From assembly GCF_000803215.1 (NCBI RefSeq), contig NZ_JSXC01000015.1, positions 1-64,000 of the forward strand: 64,000 nucleotides of DNA, written 5' to 3'. Under the pieces are notes generated by a model. That model was not told the origin of the DNA. It did no database searches and saw only the letters and a program-made list of their open reading frames with translations. The position numbers were made by a program, and so were the translations under genes. The stretch comes from Pectobacterium fontis (GTDB lineage: Bacteria; Pseudomonadota; Gammaproteobacteria; Enterobacterales; Enterobacteriaceae). Every line of letters starts with the position of its first letter. Within the stretch, counting starts at the first letter, position 1. Below, one piece after another: positions 38,464 to 48,941 of this stretch.

Positions 38464-41400
38464 GTGCGTCTGATTCTGACTTTTCTTTTGGGATGTTTAT
38501 TATCAACCGCCGCGTTGGCTGCCACGGCGCCCAATGAGGCACAGTTACGCCAGCAGCTACAGCAGGCGGAAGCCAACAAAGGTGCAGCCGATCAGGCGAA
38601 AATTGTTGAGGAATATCAGGCAGCGCTGAATACCTTGCAGGATCGCAAAGAGGCGCAGGAACGTGCCACACAATATCAGCGCGTTATCGATGATTTCCCC
38701 AAGCTGGTTCAGGAACTGCGTCGCCAGCTTAATGCCGAAGACGGAAAGCCAGCGCCGATTTCTGAGAGTCTCTCCAGCAACGATCTCGAACAGCAGTTAC
38801 TGCAAACCAGCAGCCAACTGCTGGAACAGGCTCGTCAGCTCCAGCAGGAACAGGATCGACTGCGTGAAATCAGCGATTCACTGAGTCAGCTTCCGCAGCA
38901 GCAAACGGAAGCCAGCCGCATGCAAAGCGATGCGGAACGGCGAATTCAATCGCTCGGTACGCCCGCCACCCCGCTGGGACAAGCGCAGCTCGTTGCGCTT
39001 CAGGCTGAATCCGCCCTGCGTAAAAGCCGAGTGGATGAACTGGAACTCGCGCAGCTTTCGGCCAGCAACCGTCAGGAACTGTCTCGTTTACGCGTCGAAC
39101 TGTATAAGAAGCGTCACGACAGGCTGGATCTACTGCAACAGGATTTGCGCGGCCGACTCAACAGCCTGCGTCAGCGTGAAGCCGAGCAGGCATTAGAACG
39201 CACCGAGCTTCTCGCGGAACAAAGCGGTGATTTACCCGCTGCCATCAGCAAACAGTTACAGGTTAACCGCGAGCTTTCCGTCGCGCTGAATCAGCAAGCG
39301 CAGCGGATGGATCTGATTGCCTCTCAGCAACGTCAGGCAGCCACACATACCATTCAGGTTCGCCAGGCGCTGAGTACGATTCGCGAACAGGCACAGTGGC
39401 TCGGCGTTTCCCCGATATTGGGCGAAACATTACGCGCGCAGATCGCCCGCCTGCCGGACATGCCCAAACCTCAGTTGCTGGATAGCGACATGGCGCAGTT
39501 GCGTGTACAACGCCTGCATTTCGAAGATCTGATCAACAAACCGCAAGAGATTGATCAGATGAAACAAGACAATGGCGATCCGCTGACCGCTTCACAGCAG
39601 CGCATTCTGACCGATCAGATGCGTACCCAACGCGACCTGCTGACGTCACTGATTTCCGGCTGTGATTCACAGATTCTCGAACTCACCAAACTCAAAGTCG
39701 CCAATAATCAACTGGCGGATGCGTTAACCGAGACGCGCGAAGCCGCGCATCGCGATCTATTTTGGGTCGCGGATGTCGACCCCGTGACGTTCGCCTATCC
39801 GATCAAGCTGTTACAGGATTTAACACGTCTGCTGTCTCTGGATACGCTGACGCAGTTGGGTAGCGCGCTGGTGATGATGGTAACCAGTCAAGAAACCATA
39901 CTGCCACTGCTGGGCGCGTTGCTGCTGGTGGGCTTCAGTATCAGCTCCCGCCGTCACTATCATGCCTTTATGGAACGCGCCAGCAGCCGTGTCGGCAAGG
40001 TCACGCTCGACCACTTTATGCTAACGTTGCGCACGGTGTTCTGGTCAATCCTTACCGCCCTGCCGCTCCCGGTTCTCTGGGCTGCGCTGGGCTATGGCCT
40101 GCAAAACGCCTGGCCTTACCCAATTGCCGTCGCCGTCGGTGATAGTGTCACCGCGACGGTGCCGCTGATGTGGCTAGTGATGATTAGCGCCTCATTCGCA
40201 CATCCTCAGGGGCTGTTCATTGTCCACTTCCGCTGGTCACCGGAGCATGTCGCCAGAGCGATGCGCTACTATCGCCTGTCCATCGCCTTTATCGTGCCGC
40301 TGATTATGGCGCTGATTACCTTCGATAAACTCAACGATCGCGAGTTTTCCAGCACGCTGGGGCGACTGTGCTTCATCCTTCTGTGCATGGCGTTGAGTTT
40401 GGTTACGGCGGGGTTAAAGCGTGCCGGTATCCCGCTGTATCTGGATAAAGAAGGGTCAGGGGAAAATTCCGTCAACCGGGCGATGTGGAACATCCTGATC
40501 GCCATGCCGCTTATTGCTGCACTGGCCTCCTGCATCGGTTATCTGGCCACCGCACAGGCGCTGCTGGCACGCCTCGAAACCTCTGTTTCTATCTGGTTCT
40601 TCCTGCTGGTGGTTTACCACATTATTCGCCGTTGGATGCTGATTCAGCGGCGTCGCATCGCTTTCGACCGCGCCAAGCAACGACGTTCAGAAATTCTGGC
40701 GCAGCGTGCCAAAGGCGAAGAGGACGTATCATCCGCGTCATCCCATGAAAGCAGTTCAGAAGCGCTGGAAGAGCCTGTCGTCGATCTGGACGCCATTAGT
40801 GCGAAATCCTTGCAACTGGTGCGATCGATTCTGACGCTGATCGCACTGGTTTCCGTTATCGTTCTGTGGTCGGAAATTCATTCCGCCTTCGCCTTCCTGG
40901 AAAATATCAGCCTGTGGGATGTTTCCAGCACGGTCAAAGGGGTGGAAAGCGTACAGGCGATTACGCTGGGATCGGTGCTGATCGCGATTCTGATCTTCAT
41001 TATTACCGCGCAACTGGTGCGTAATCTCCCTGCGCTGTTGGAATTAGCAATCCTACAGCATCTGGATTTGTCACCGGGCAGCGGCTATGCCATTACCACC
41101 ATCAGCAAATATATTCTGATGCTGATCGGCTGCCTGATGGGGTTCTCGCTGATTGGGATCGAATGGTCGAAACTGCAATGGCTGGTTGCCGCACTGGGTG
41201 TGGGACTCGGCTTCGGTTTACAGGAGATCTTCGCTAACTTTATCTCCGGCCTGATCATCCTGTTCGAGAAACCGATCCGTATCGGCGATACCGTCACGAT
41301 CCGCGATCTCACTGGTAGCGTCATGCGGATTAATACCCGCGCTACCACCATTTCCGACTGGGATCGTAAAGAGATTATCGTGCCGAACAAGGCGTTCATC

Positions 41401-41787
41401 ACCGAGCAGTTCATTAACTGGTCGCTGTCCGACTCGGTTACGCGTGTTGTAATGACGGTGCCCGCTCCCGCGAATGCTAACAGCCAGGAAGTCACAGAAC
41501 TGCTGATGGATGCGGTGAAGCGTTGTTCGCTGATTCTGGATACGCCGGAACCGGAAGTGTTTTTGGTCGACCTGCAACAGGGGATTCAGATTTTCGAACT
41601 GCGTATTTTTGCCGCCGAAATGGGGCACCGTATGCCGCTGCGCCACGAACTGCATCAGTTGATTCTGGAAAACTACCGCAAGCACAATCTGGAACTGCCT
41701 TTCCCGCCGTTCCAGGTGAAAATGGATAATCTGTCACGCAGTGGAAGAATGCTGACGCCACGGCAGCGAACGCCAGGCAGTTTATAA
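38464..41787 (+). CDS. mscM: Miniconductance mechanosensitive channel MscM (YjeP)
   Basis: MscM is a large MscS-family channel that opens under osmotic downshock. The 1107-residue length equals that of E. coli YjeP. A signal peptide (about residues 1-19) is followed by a long periplasmic glutamine-rich coiled-coil domain to about residue 470, then some eleven membrane helices. The MscS core GVGLGFGLQEIFANFISGL lies near residue 920, followed by the beta domain IGDTVTIRDLTGSV. The start is GTG. A hairpin follows between it and convergent epmA. Confidence 0.95.
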   Translation: MRLILTFLLGCLLSTAALAATAPNEAQLRQQLQQAEANKGAADQAKIVEEYQAALNTLQDRKEAQERATQYQRVIDDFPKLVQELRRQLNAEDGKPAPISESLSSNDLEQQLLQTSSQLLEQARQLQQEQDRLREISDSLSQLPQQQTEASRMQSDAERRIQSLGTPATPLGQAQLVALQAESALRKSRVDELELAQLSASNRQELSRLRVELYKKRHDRLDLLQQDLRGRLNSLRQREAEQALERTELLAEQSGDLPAAISKQLQVNRELSVALNQQAQRMDLIASQQRQAATHTIQVRQALSTIREQAQWLGVSPILGETLRAQIARLPDMPKPQLLDSDMAQLRVQRLHFEDLINKPQEIDQMKQDNGDPLTASQQRILTDQMRTQRDLLTSLISGCDSQILELTKLKVANNQLADALTETREAAHRDLFWVADVDPVTFAYPIKLLQDLTRLLSLDTLTQLGSALVMMVTSQETILPLLGALLLVGFSISSRRHYHAFMERASSRVGKVTLDHFMLTLRTVFWSILTALPLPVLWAALGYGLQNAWPYPIAVAVGDSVTATVPLMWLVMISASFAHPQGLFIVHFRWSPEHVARAMRYYRLSIAFIVPLIMALITFDKLNDREFSSTLGRLCFILLCMALSLVTAGLKRAGIPLYLDKEGSGENSVNRAMWNILIAMPLIAALASCIGYLATAQALLARLETSVSIWFFLLVVYHIIRRWMLIQRRRIAFDRAKQRRSEILAQRAKGEEDVSSASSHESSSEALEEPVVDLDAISAKSLQLVRSILTLIALVSVIVLWSEIHSAFAFLENISLWDVSSTVKGVESVQAITLGSVLIAILIFIITAQLVRNLPALLELAILQHLDLSPGSGYAITTISKYILMLIGCLMGFSLIGIEWSKLQWLVAALGVGLGFGLQEIFANFISGLIILFEKPIRIGDTVTIRDLTGSVMRINTRATTISDWDRKEIIVPNKAFITEQFINWSLSDSVTRVVMTVPAPANANSQEVTELLMDAVKRCSLILDTPEPEVFLVDLQQGIQIFELRIFAAEMGHRMPLRHELHQLILENYRKHNLELPFPPFQVKMDNLSRSGRMLTPRQRTPGSL

Positions 41788-41798
41788 AAGAGGAAAAT

Positions 41799-41825
41799 GG
41801 GCGGCGGCCGGATGTGACGCCGCCC
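41799..41825. terminator. Bidirectional terminator between mscM and epmA
   Basis: GGGCGGCG and CGCCGCCC form an eight-base GC stem with an 11-base loop. On the minus strand it is followed by a T-rich run (CCATTTTCCTCTTTTATA), so it is a good terminator for epmA. The plus-strand tail is weaker. Confidence 0.65.
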
Positions 41826-41837
41826 GGTATTGATTTG

Positions 41838-42815
41838 CTACGCGCGCTCTACGGAGAATGCAATGACATCACTCAGTTGCTCAGCATTCAGCGCCAGCAT
41901 AATCAAACGATCCACGCCCAACGCGACACCGGCACACTCCGGCAGGCCATGTTTCAGCGCTGCCAGCAGATTTTCATCAATCGGCTGCTGCGGCAAATCA
42001 CGCACGGCGCGCTTGCGGTTATCCTGCTCGAAACGCTGACGTTGCTCATCCGCATCGGTCAATTCACGGAAGCCGTTCGCCAACTCAATCCCTTTGAAAT
42101 AAACTTCAAAACGCTCGGCAACGCGATGGTCTTCTGAACTGATCTCCGCCAGTGAGGCCTGCGTGGCGGGGAAATGGTAGACAAACGCGGGTTTATCGCA
42201 GCCAATATTTGGTTCAACACCGAAGGTGAACAGCATCTGTACCAGCGAATCGCGATCGTCTTCGCGGCAGGCGATATCGCCCAGCCCGAGCTTTTCTGCC
42301 ACTTCACGCAGTTGCGCTTTATCGACAGACAGCGGGTCGATCTCCAGATGGCGTAAAAATGCCTGCTGATAAGAGAGCATCTCTGCGCTTTCACAGTCCA
42401 ACACCTGCTGCAACAGGTCATCGACCTCATTCATCAGGCGGTACATATCATAGTGAGGGCGATACCATTCCAGCATGGTGAATTCAGGGTTGTGATGTCG
42501 CCCTGATTCTTCATTGCGGAAACTGCGGCACAGTTGAAAGATCGGACCACTGCCAGCCGCCAACAGGCGCTTCATGTGGTATTCCGGGCTGGTCATCAAA
42601 TACAGCGTCATGCCATCCGCTGCGCCGGGGCCAACGAAACGAGTCTGAAACGGGTACAAGAAAACATCCGTTACCGTCGCCTGGCTCATCGCAGGCGTTT
42701 CGACTTCCAGCACACCACGATCGGTGAAGAAACGTCGGATAGCTGCAATGATCGACGCTCGTTTCAACAAATTAGCGACAGAAGCAGTAGGTTGCCAACT
42801 TGTCGTCTCGCTCAT
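41838..42815 (-). CDS. epmA: EF-P--(R)-beta-lysine ligase EpmA
   Basis: EpmA (GenX/PoxA/YjeA) attaches (R)-beta-lysine to Lys34 of elongation factor P. The 325-residue protein is a LysRS-like class II synthetase without an anticodon domain. Motif 2 [19 protein letters not shown] is near residue 100, and motif 3 [12 protein letters not shown] is near residue 297. I chose [12 protein letters not shown] at 42815, matching E. coli. Its partner epmB and substrate efp lie about 6 kb away. Confidence 0.96.
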   Translation of the reverse strand: MSETTSWQPTASVANLLKRASIIAAIRRFFTDRGVLEVETPAMSQATVTDVFLYPFQTRFVGPGAADGMTLYLMTSPEYHMKRLLAAGSGPIFQLCRSFRNEESGRHHNPEFTMLEWYRPHYDMYRLMNEVDDLLQQVLDCESAEMLSYQQAFLRHLEIDPLSVDKAQLREVAEKLGLGDIACREDDRDSLVQMLFTFGVEPNIGCDKPAFVYHFPATQASLAEISSEDHRVAERFEVYFKGIELANGFRELTDADEQRQRFEQDNRKRAVRDLPQQPIDENLLAALKHGLPECAGVALGVDRLIMLALNAEQLSDVIAFSVERA

Positions 42816-43094
42816 GGTTCTTACTCCAAAGTCAAAATAGGGGATGCAGTCTACCCGCATCAGCCCAAATTTCCAGCGGAAAAAAGCCAACGCCACCTTT
42901 CAGCCGGACAACATCTCCCCTTTCGGCGGGGGCGGCCAGAATAGCAGCCATCAATGATATCTAGCGGATCATTTTCTTATATCGTGCAGTAAGGGATTAT
43001 TAAACAAACAAAGGCATTATTTCTCCGTAAATAAGTCTTTCGATCACGTTTTTATCAATAAATACCAGCCCTGCCGAAAAAGCCACAAAATGCA

Positions 43095-43134
43095 GGATTA
43101 CATCAAATTTCACCTACCTATAATTCGGTATAAT
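43095..43134 (+). promoter_or_regulatory. Candidate FNR-dependent frdA promoter
   Basis: The 474-bp epmA-frdA gap is AT-rich and has no gene. GGAT-TACA-TCAAATTTCA at 43095-43112 aligns with the FNR site region of E. coli frdA (CGAT-CTCG-TCAAATTTCA, recalled). Two TATAAT hexamers follow at 43119-43124 and 43129-43134. With the second as -10, the FNR-like site centres about 41 bp before the start point, the usual activator position. Confidence 0.45.
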
Positions 43135-43289
43135 TATTCCCATACAAAAATTATAGGTTTATCTGTTCTTTATACCTCTATCACATAATTTTCAGCGGGT
43201 TTGATATTAAGCTCGGATATAAAGATAGAAACGAATAGATATTATTTTTTTATTTTAATTTAATTAACTTAAGTAACTGGAGGAATGCA

Positions 43290-45086
43290 TTGCAAACCTT
43301 TAATGCAGATTTGGCCATTATCGGGGCCGGGGGAGCTGGCCTACGCGCGGCAATTGCTGCCGCAGAAGCTAACCCCCAACTGAAAATCGCTCTGATCTCA
43401 AAAGTCTACCCAATGCGTAGCCATACCGTGGCGGCAGAAGGTGGGTCAGCAGCGGTGACTCAGGAACATGATAGCTTCGATTATCACTTCAACGACACCG
43501 TATCCGGTGGCGACTGGCTGTGTGAACAGGACGTAGTTGAGCACTTCGTCAAGCACTGCCCGGAAGAGATGATTCAACTGGAACAGTGGGGCTGCCCCTG
43601 GAGCCGTAAACCGGATGGTTCTGTCAACGTTCGCCGCTTTGGCGGGATGAAGATCGAGCGCACCTGGTTTGCTGCCGATAAAACCGGCTTCCACATGCTG
43701 CACACGCTGTTTCAAACCTCCCTTAAATATCCGCAAATTCAACGTTTTGACGAGCACTTTGTCCTCGATGTTCTGGTCGATGACGGTCAGGCGCGTGGTC
43801 TTGTTGCCATCAATATGATGGAAGGTTCGCTGATTCAGATCCGTGCTAACGCCGTCGTGCTGGCGACCGGCGGCGCGGGTCGCGTGTACCGTTACAACAC
43901 TAACGGCGGCATCGTCACCGGTGATGGCATGGGCATGGCGTTCCGCCACGGCGTTCCGTTGCGTGATATGGAATTCGTTCAATATCACCCGACTGGTTTA
44001 CCCGGCTCTGGTATCCTGATGACAGAAGGCTGCCGCGGTGAAGGCGGCATCATGGTCAATAAAGACGGTTATCGTTACCTGCAAGACTACGGTATGGGCC
44101 CGGAAACACCGCTCGGCCAGCCGAAAAACAAATACATGGAGTTGGGGCCACGCGATAAAGTGTCGCAGGCGTTCTGGCACGAATGGCGCGCAGGCCGCAC
44201 CGTCTCTACGCCATTAGGCGACGTGGTTTACCTCGATCTGCGCCACCTCGGCGAGAAGAAGCTGCTGGAACGTCTCCCGTTCATCTGCGAGCTGGCAAAA
44301 GCCTATGTCGGCGTCGATCCGGTGAAAGAGCCGATTCCTATCCGTCCTACCGCACACTACACGATGGGCGGCATTGAAACCGATCAGAACTGTGAAACCC
44401 GCATCAAGGGTCTGTTTGCCGTCGGCGAATGCTCCTCTGTTGGCTTGCACGGCGCGAACCGTCTGGGTTCCAACTCGCTGGCTGAACTGGTGGTCTTTGG
44501 GCGCGTCGCGGGTGAGCACGCCGTACAGCGCGCACAGGCAGCCGCCCCCGCCAATGGCGCGGCGCTGGAGGCACAAACGCGCGACATCGAGCAGCGCCTG
44601 CATGACCTGATGAATCAGGAAGGCACCGAAAGCTGGGCGAAAATCCGTGACGAAATGGGTATGTCGATGGAAGAAGGCTGCGGTATTTATCGCACCACCG
44701 ACCTGATGCAAAAAACCGTCGATAAGATGGCGGAGCTGAAAGAACGCTTCAAACGTGTGAAAATCACCGACCGCTCCAGCGTATTCAACACCGATCTGCT
44801 ATACACCGTTGAATTGGGACACAGCCTGGATGTAGCGGAATGCATGGCGCACTCGGCCATCAACCGTAAAGAGTCTCGCGGCGCGCACCAGCGTCTGGAT
44901 GAAGGTTGCACCGAGCGTGATGACGTTAATTTCCTGAAGCATACGCTGGCGTTCTATAACCCGGAAGGCGCACCTCGTCTGGAATACAGCGATGTGAAGA
45001 TTACCAAACTGCCACCAGCTAAACGCGTATACGGTGCAGAAGGTGATACGCAGGAAGGCAGCAAGAAGGAGCAGGCGAATGGCTGA
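43290..45086 (+). CDS. frdA: Fumarate reductase flavoprotein subunit
   Basis: FrdA reduces fumarate to succinate during anaerobic respiration. The 598-residue protein starts with TTG, preceded by GGAGG. It has the FAD-binding [10 protein letters not shown] at residues 12-21, the covalent-flavin His45 in [10 protein letters not shown], and the catalytic region [14 protein letters not shown] near residue 355. It is the first gene of frdABCD; frdB overlaps its end by eight bases. Confidence 0.98.
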   Translation: MQTFNADLAIIGAGGAGLRAAIAAAEANPQLKIALISKVYPMRSHTVAAEGGSAAVTQEHDSFDYHFNDTVSGGDWLCEQDVVEHFVKHCPEEMIQLEQWGCPWSRKPDGSVNVRRFGGMKIERTWFAADKTGFHMLHTLFQTSLKYPQIQRFDEHFVLDVLVDDGQARGLVAINMMEGSLIQIRANAVVLATGGAGRVYRYNTNGGIVTGDGMGMAFRHGVPLRDMEFVQYHPTGLPGSGILMTEGCRGEGGIMVNKDGYRYLQDYGMGPETPLGQPKNKYMELGPRDKVSQAFWHEWRAGRTVSTPLGDVVYLDLRHLGEKKLLERLPFICELAKAYVGVDPVKEPIPIRPTAHYTMGGIETDQNCETRIKGLFAVGECSSVGLHGANRLGSNSLAELVVFGRVAGEHAVQRAQAAAPANGAALEAQTRDIEQRLHDLMNQEGTESWAKIRDEMGMSMEEGCGIYRTTDLMQKTVDKMAELKERFKRVKITDRSSVFNTDLLYTVELGHSLDVAECMAHSAINRKESRGAHQRLDEGCTERDDVNFLKHTLAFYNPEGAPRLEYSDVKITKLPPAKRVYGAEGDTQEGSKKEQANG

Positions 45087-45816
45087 GATGATCAAAACCC
45101 TGAAAATGGACGTCATGCGCTATAACCCTGAACAGGACAGCGAACCGCATTTTGAGACGTTCGACGTTCCGTACAATACACAGACTTCCCTGCTGGATGC
45201 GCTGGGTTATATCAAAGATAATCTGGCGCCGGATCTCTCCTACCGCTGGTCCTGCCGTATGGCTATCTGTGGCTCCTGCGGCATGATGGTCAACAACGTC
45301 CCCAAACTGGCCTGTAAAACCTTTTTGCGTGACTACACCAACGGTCTGAAGGTTGAAGCGCTGGGCAATTTCCCTATCGAGCGCGATCTGGTGGTCGATA
45401 TGACCCACTTCATCGAAAGTCTGGAAGCCATCAAGCCCTATATTATCGGCAACGATCGTAAACCGGCTGACGGCCCGAACAAACAGACGCCGGCGCAAAT
45501 GGCGAAATATCACCAGTTCTCCGGCTGTATTAACTGCGGTCTGTGCTATGCGGCATGCCCACAGTTTGGCCTGAACCCGGAGTTCATCGGTCCGGCGGCG
45601 ATTACGCTGGCGCACCGTTATAACCTGGACAACCGCGACCACGGCAAGAAAGCACGTATGCCGCAGTTGAACGGGAGTAACGGCGTTTGGAGCTGTACGT
45701 TTGTGGGCTACTGCTCAGAGGTGTGTCCGAAACATGTTGACCCTGCCGCCGCCATCCAGCAAGGCAAAGTCGAAAGTGCGAAAGACTTCATGATCGCCAT
45801 GCTGAAACCACAATAA
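45079..45816 (+). CDS. frdB: Fumarate reductase iron-sulfur subunit
   Basis: FrdB carries electrons from menaquinol to FrdA through three Fe-S clusters. The 245-residue protein shows the 2Fe-2S motif [14 protein letters not shown] near residue 57 and the 4Fe-4S/3Fe-4S motifs [12 protein letters not shown] near residue 148 and [11 protein letters not shown] near residue 210. I chose the ATG at 45079 ([10 protein letters not shown]), which overlaps the frdA stop and aligns with E. coli. Confidence 0.98.
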   Translation: MAEMIKTLKMDVMRYNPEQDSEPHFETFDVPYNTQTSLLDALGYIKDNLAPDLSYRWSCRMAICGSCGMMVNNVPKLACKTFLRDYTNGLKVEALGNFPIERDLVVDMTHFIESLEAIKPYIIGNDRKPADGPNKQTPAQMAKYHQFSGCINCGLCYAACPQFGLNPEFIGPAAITLAHRYNLDNRDHGKKARMPQLNGSNGVWSCTFVGYCSEVCPKHVDPAAAIQQGKVESAKDFMIAMLKPQ

Positions 45817-45829
45817 GGGAGGGACAATG

Positions 45830-46596
<767 letters not shown>

Positions 46597-46607
46597 ATGC
46601 AACATAA

Positions 46608-46641
46608 AAAACGGCCTGCACCATAGCGCGCAGGCCGTTTT
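46608..46641 (+). terminator. frdABCD terminator
   Basis: AAAACGGCCTGC and GCAGGCCGTTTT form a perfect 12-bp stem with a ten-base loop and a T-rich tail, 11 bases after the frdD stop. In E. coli the ampC promoter overlaps frdD here, but no ampC gene follows in this window. Confidence 0.92.
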
Positions 46642-46705
46642 ATTTCCCGCCTGACCATGCCCATCGTCTACACTGGAACAGAGATGAAAACGATGAGACG
46701 TCAAT

Positions 46706-47290
46706 ATGATACATTTTAACGGTATTCGCTTTAACGCCACTTTCCTCAGGCTTTTTTTCTTCAAAATCAGACAATGCGGGAAGGCATGTATTGCCGCGCT
46801 GGTGGCGCTCTTTTCTGTCGCCTGTAGCGTAACGCCGCCCGCTAACGTTACCGTAGTGGAAAATTTTGATGTCAATCGTTACCTCGGTACGTGGTATGAG
46901 ATCGCCCGCCTCGACCACCGCTTCGAACGTAATCTGGAGCGCGTAACGGCAACCTACAGCCCGCGAGATGATGGTGGCATCAAGGTGATCAATCGTGGCT
47001 TTAACGTCGAAAAACAAGAGTGGAAAGAGAGCACCGGGAAGGCGTATTTCACGGGGTCCCCCCAGCGTGGCGCGCTGAAAGTGTCATTCTTCGGGCCGTT
47101 CTATGGCGGTTACAACATTATCGAACTGGATGACGAGTACCGCTACGCCCTAATTTGCGGGCCGAACCGCGACTATCTGTGGATTCTCGCGCGCACGCCG
47201 ACGCTGGATGCAGCGACACGCGACAAACTGGTTGCCACAGCTAAACGTTATGGCTTCCCGACAGAGGCGCTGATGTGGGTTAATCAGTAA
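46706..47290 (+). CDS. blc: Outer-membrane lipocalin Blc
   Basis: Blc is an outer-membrane lipoprotein that binds lysophospholipids. The 194-residue precursor has a lipobox SVAC near residue 40 and the lipocalin signatures YLGTWYEIARLDHRFE near residue 60 and CGPNRDYLWILARTP near residue 149. The leader before the lipobox is unusually long (about 40 residues) and its ribosome-binding site is weak. No later in-frame start exists, so the true start is uncertain. Confidence 0.92.
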   Translation: MIHFNGIRFNATFLRLFFFKIRQCGKACIAALVALFSVACSVTPPANVTVVENFDVNRYLGTWYEIARLDHRFERNLERVTATYSPRDDGGIKVINRGFNVEKQEWKESTGKAYFTGSPQRGALKVSFFGPFYGGYNIIELDDEYRYALICGPNRDYLWILARTPTLDAATRDKLVATAKRYGFPTEALMWVNQ

Positions 47291-47291
47291 T

Positions 47292-47325
47292 CCGATCATA
47301 TTGACCGCCCGATCATATTGACCGC
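47292..47325 (+). repeat. Two tandem copies of a 17-bp sequence after blc
   Basis: CCGATCATATTGACCGC occurs twice head to tail starting two bases after the blc stop codon. The copies are identical, which suggests a recent slippage duplication. Confidence 0.9.
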
Positions 47326-47344
47326 AACAATGGGGTAAAGCAGC

Positions 47345-47412
47345 TATACCCTAAATAATTCGAACTGCGTGAGGGCGGCCAACGCACCAGCAGCTTGAAG
47401 TATGACGGATAT
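47345..47412. repeat. Short imperfect palindromic repeat
   Basis: This stretch begins TATACCCTAAATAATTCGA and ends with GCAGCTTGAAGTATGACGG plus ATAT. Its arms are imperfect inverted repeats. It resembles a widespread enterobacterial intergenic repeat known to me from Serratia, Yersinia and Pectobacterium, here with a shortened middle. It lies between the convergent blc and DUF486 genes. Confidence 0.65.
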
Positions 47413-47415
47413 GCG

Positions 47416-47769
47416 TTATCCCATAATCTTATCGCGAAACATAAAGAAAACTGCGCCCAACAGGCACAGCCCTGCCCAAATATAATCCGTGCGGAAGGGT
47501 TCTTTTAAAATAATCATCGAGAAAGGGATAAATACGGAAAGGCTGATCACTTCCTGCAATATTTTCAATTGACCAGCAGAGGCAACCTGATAACCGATTC
47601 GATTAGCTGGCACCTGTAAGAGGTATTCAAATAATGCGATCCCCCAACTGACCAACGCAGCAATTATCCAGGTACGACCACTGAAATAGCGCAAATGCCC
47701 GTACCACGCGAACGTCATAAATATATTGCTCAACGTCAACATGCCGACAGTAATGAAAAGAGGCGACAT
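47416..47769 (-). CDS. DUF486 (DMT-superfamily) membrane protein
   Basis: The 117-residue protein has about four membrane helices and the DUF486 signatures LTLSNIFMTFAWYGHLR, WGIALFEYLLQVPANRIGYQ, GQLKILQEVISL and WAGLCLLGAVFFMFR. The family is uncharacterised and distantly related to drug/metabolite transporters. In E. coli this position in the blc-ecn interval is taken by the small multidrug gene sugE, so a different small transporter-like protein sits here. Confidence 0.88.
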   Translation of the reverse strand: MSPLFITVGMLTLSNIFMTFAWYGHLRYFSGRTWIIAALVSWGIALFEYLLQVPANRIGYQVASAGQLKILQEVISLSVFIPFSMIILKEPFRTDYIWAGLCLLGAVFFMFRDKIMG

Positions 47770-47882
47770 AATTACTTCTCCGAGTGATCCACTTTCACAT
47801 TATCTCGCCGCGGGGAAGAAAACACCATCACGGCATTTTCTTCCACCCGGAAAAGTTATTACGACTTATTTCCCACTTGGGA

Positions 47883-48014
47883 TTACTGAGCGCTGCGCTG
47901 AATGGCCTTACCACCCGCTTCAACATCTTGTCCAACACCGCGGGTGGTATTACACCCAACAACGGCGGAAAGAATAACCAGAGAGAAAATGGCAACAAAA
48001 GCTTTCTTCAACAT
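47883..48014 (-). CDS. ecnB: Entericidin family lipoprotein
   Basis: A 43-residue lipoprotein reads MLKKAFVAIFSLVILSAVVG followed by CNTTRGVGQDVEAGGKAIQR and SAQ. The lipobox VVGC and the CNTTRGVG-D---GG-AI pattern are diagnostic of entericidins. In E. coli EcnA and EcnB form an antidote/toxin pair; this resembles EcnB more. AAGGAA precedes the ATG. Only one entericidin gene was found here, downstream of efp as in E. coli. Confidence 0.93.
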   Translation of the reverse strand: MLKKAFVAIFSLVILSAVVGCNTTRGVGQDVEAGGKAIQRSAQ

Positions 48015-48214
48015 ACTCGGTTCCTTCTTTATGAGAATAGGATTTCAACGGTACGAAAGTGACTGCTTTTTAAGCGTAGCTAATTTTGATTGTTGTGGAG
48101 GATTTTTCGAATCAGGAACAAAAAAGAGAGGTAATCGTGAGGAAAAACGTGAATAAATGGATGAAAAAGGCCACCTTCCTAGAAAGCTACTGCTGTTCAC
48201 TTAAGCGTGGATTT
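48015..48214. other. Region upstream of the entericidin gene
   Basis: Together with the adjacent 87-bp repeat, this stretch forms the 319-bp gap between efp and ecnB. It is AT-rich and probably includes the ecnB promoter. No gene was supported on either strand; a plus-strand frame running into efp is antisense to it and lacks support. Confidence 0.4.
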
Positions 48215-48301
48215 AGGGGGCAACACGGTGATGAGGTTCCCGTAGGGCTACCTCGCACCGTGGTCGCCCCCGGTATCTCGATTCTTAAACGATCGACATT
48301 A
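48215..48301 (+). repeat. 87-bp palindromic dispersed repeat, copy B
   Basis: This has the same length and layout as 12682-12768. Nested stems are GGGGGC/GCCCCC, CACGGTG/CACCGTG, GAGGT/ACCTC and CCC/GGG. At the end, CGATT and GATCG bracket a seven-base loop. Where copy A has CACGGC/GCCGTG this copy has CACGGT/ACCGTG, and where copy A has an A-T pair in the outer stem this has G-C. It lies between efp and ecnB. Confidence 0.8.
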
Positions 48302-48333
48302 ACCTTCCTGAAAAGCAGCCTTTTTTACAGGCA

Positions 48334-48900
48334 TTACTTAACGCGTGATACGTATTCGCCAGAACGGGTGTCAACCTTGACCACTTCGCCGATCTGTACG
48401 AACAATGGCACTTTAACCACGGCGCCGGTGCTCAGCGTTGCCGGCTTACCACCCGTACCAGCAGTGTCGCCTTTCAGGCCCGGATCGGTATCGGTGATTT
48501 CAGCTTCAATGAAATTCGGTGGCAGAACAGTGATCGGGCGACCATCCCACAGCGTAACGATACATTCTGCATTATCCTGTAGCCATTTTGCAGCATCACC
48601 CACCGTCTTCCCTTCAACCTGATGCTGTTCAAATGTCTCAGGGTGCATGAAGTGGTAGAACTCGCCGTCGTTATACAGGTAGTTCATGTTGGTATCGACT
48701 ACGTCTGCGCCTTCTGCGGAATCGGTAGATTTGAAGGTTTTCTCAACGCGAGAGCCGGTCAACAGGCGACGCATTTTTACACGAGCAAAAGCCTGGCCTT
48801 TACCCGGCTTCACAAATTCACTGGATTCGATGGCATACGGTTCGCCTTCGAACATGATTTTAAGACCGGAACGGAAATCGTTGCTAGAATAAGTCGCCAT
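48334..48900 (-). CDS. efp: Translation elongation factor P
   Basis: EF-P relieves ribosome stalling at polyproline stretches. The 188-residue protein has three beta-barrel domains, and Lys34 in [10 protein letters not shown] is the site that EpmA beta-lysylates. The last domain carries [22 protein letters not shown]. It is divergent from epmB with about 40 bp between starts. Confidence 0.98.
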   Translation of the reverse strand: MATYSSNDFRSGLKIMFEGEPYAIESSEFVKPGKGQAFARVKMRRLLTGSRVEKTFKSTDSAEGADVVDTNMNYLYNDGEFYHFMHPETFEQHQVEGKTVGDAAKWLQDNAECIVTLWDGRPITVLPPNFIEAEITDTDPGLKGDTAGTGGKPATLSTGAVVKVPLFVQIGEVVKVDTRSGEYVSRVK

Positions 48901-48941
48901 AAAGGCCCTCTACAATTTAATACTGGTACGAAGCCAAAAAA

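Noticed and set aside
48086-48622. Plus-strand 178-codon open frame
   Set aside because: It runs through the 87-bp repeat and then antisense to efp, and its translation looks random.
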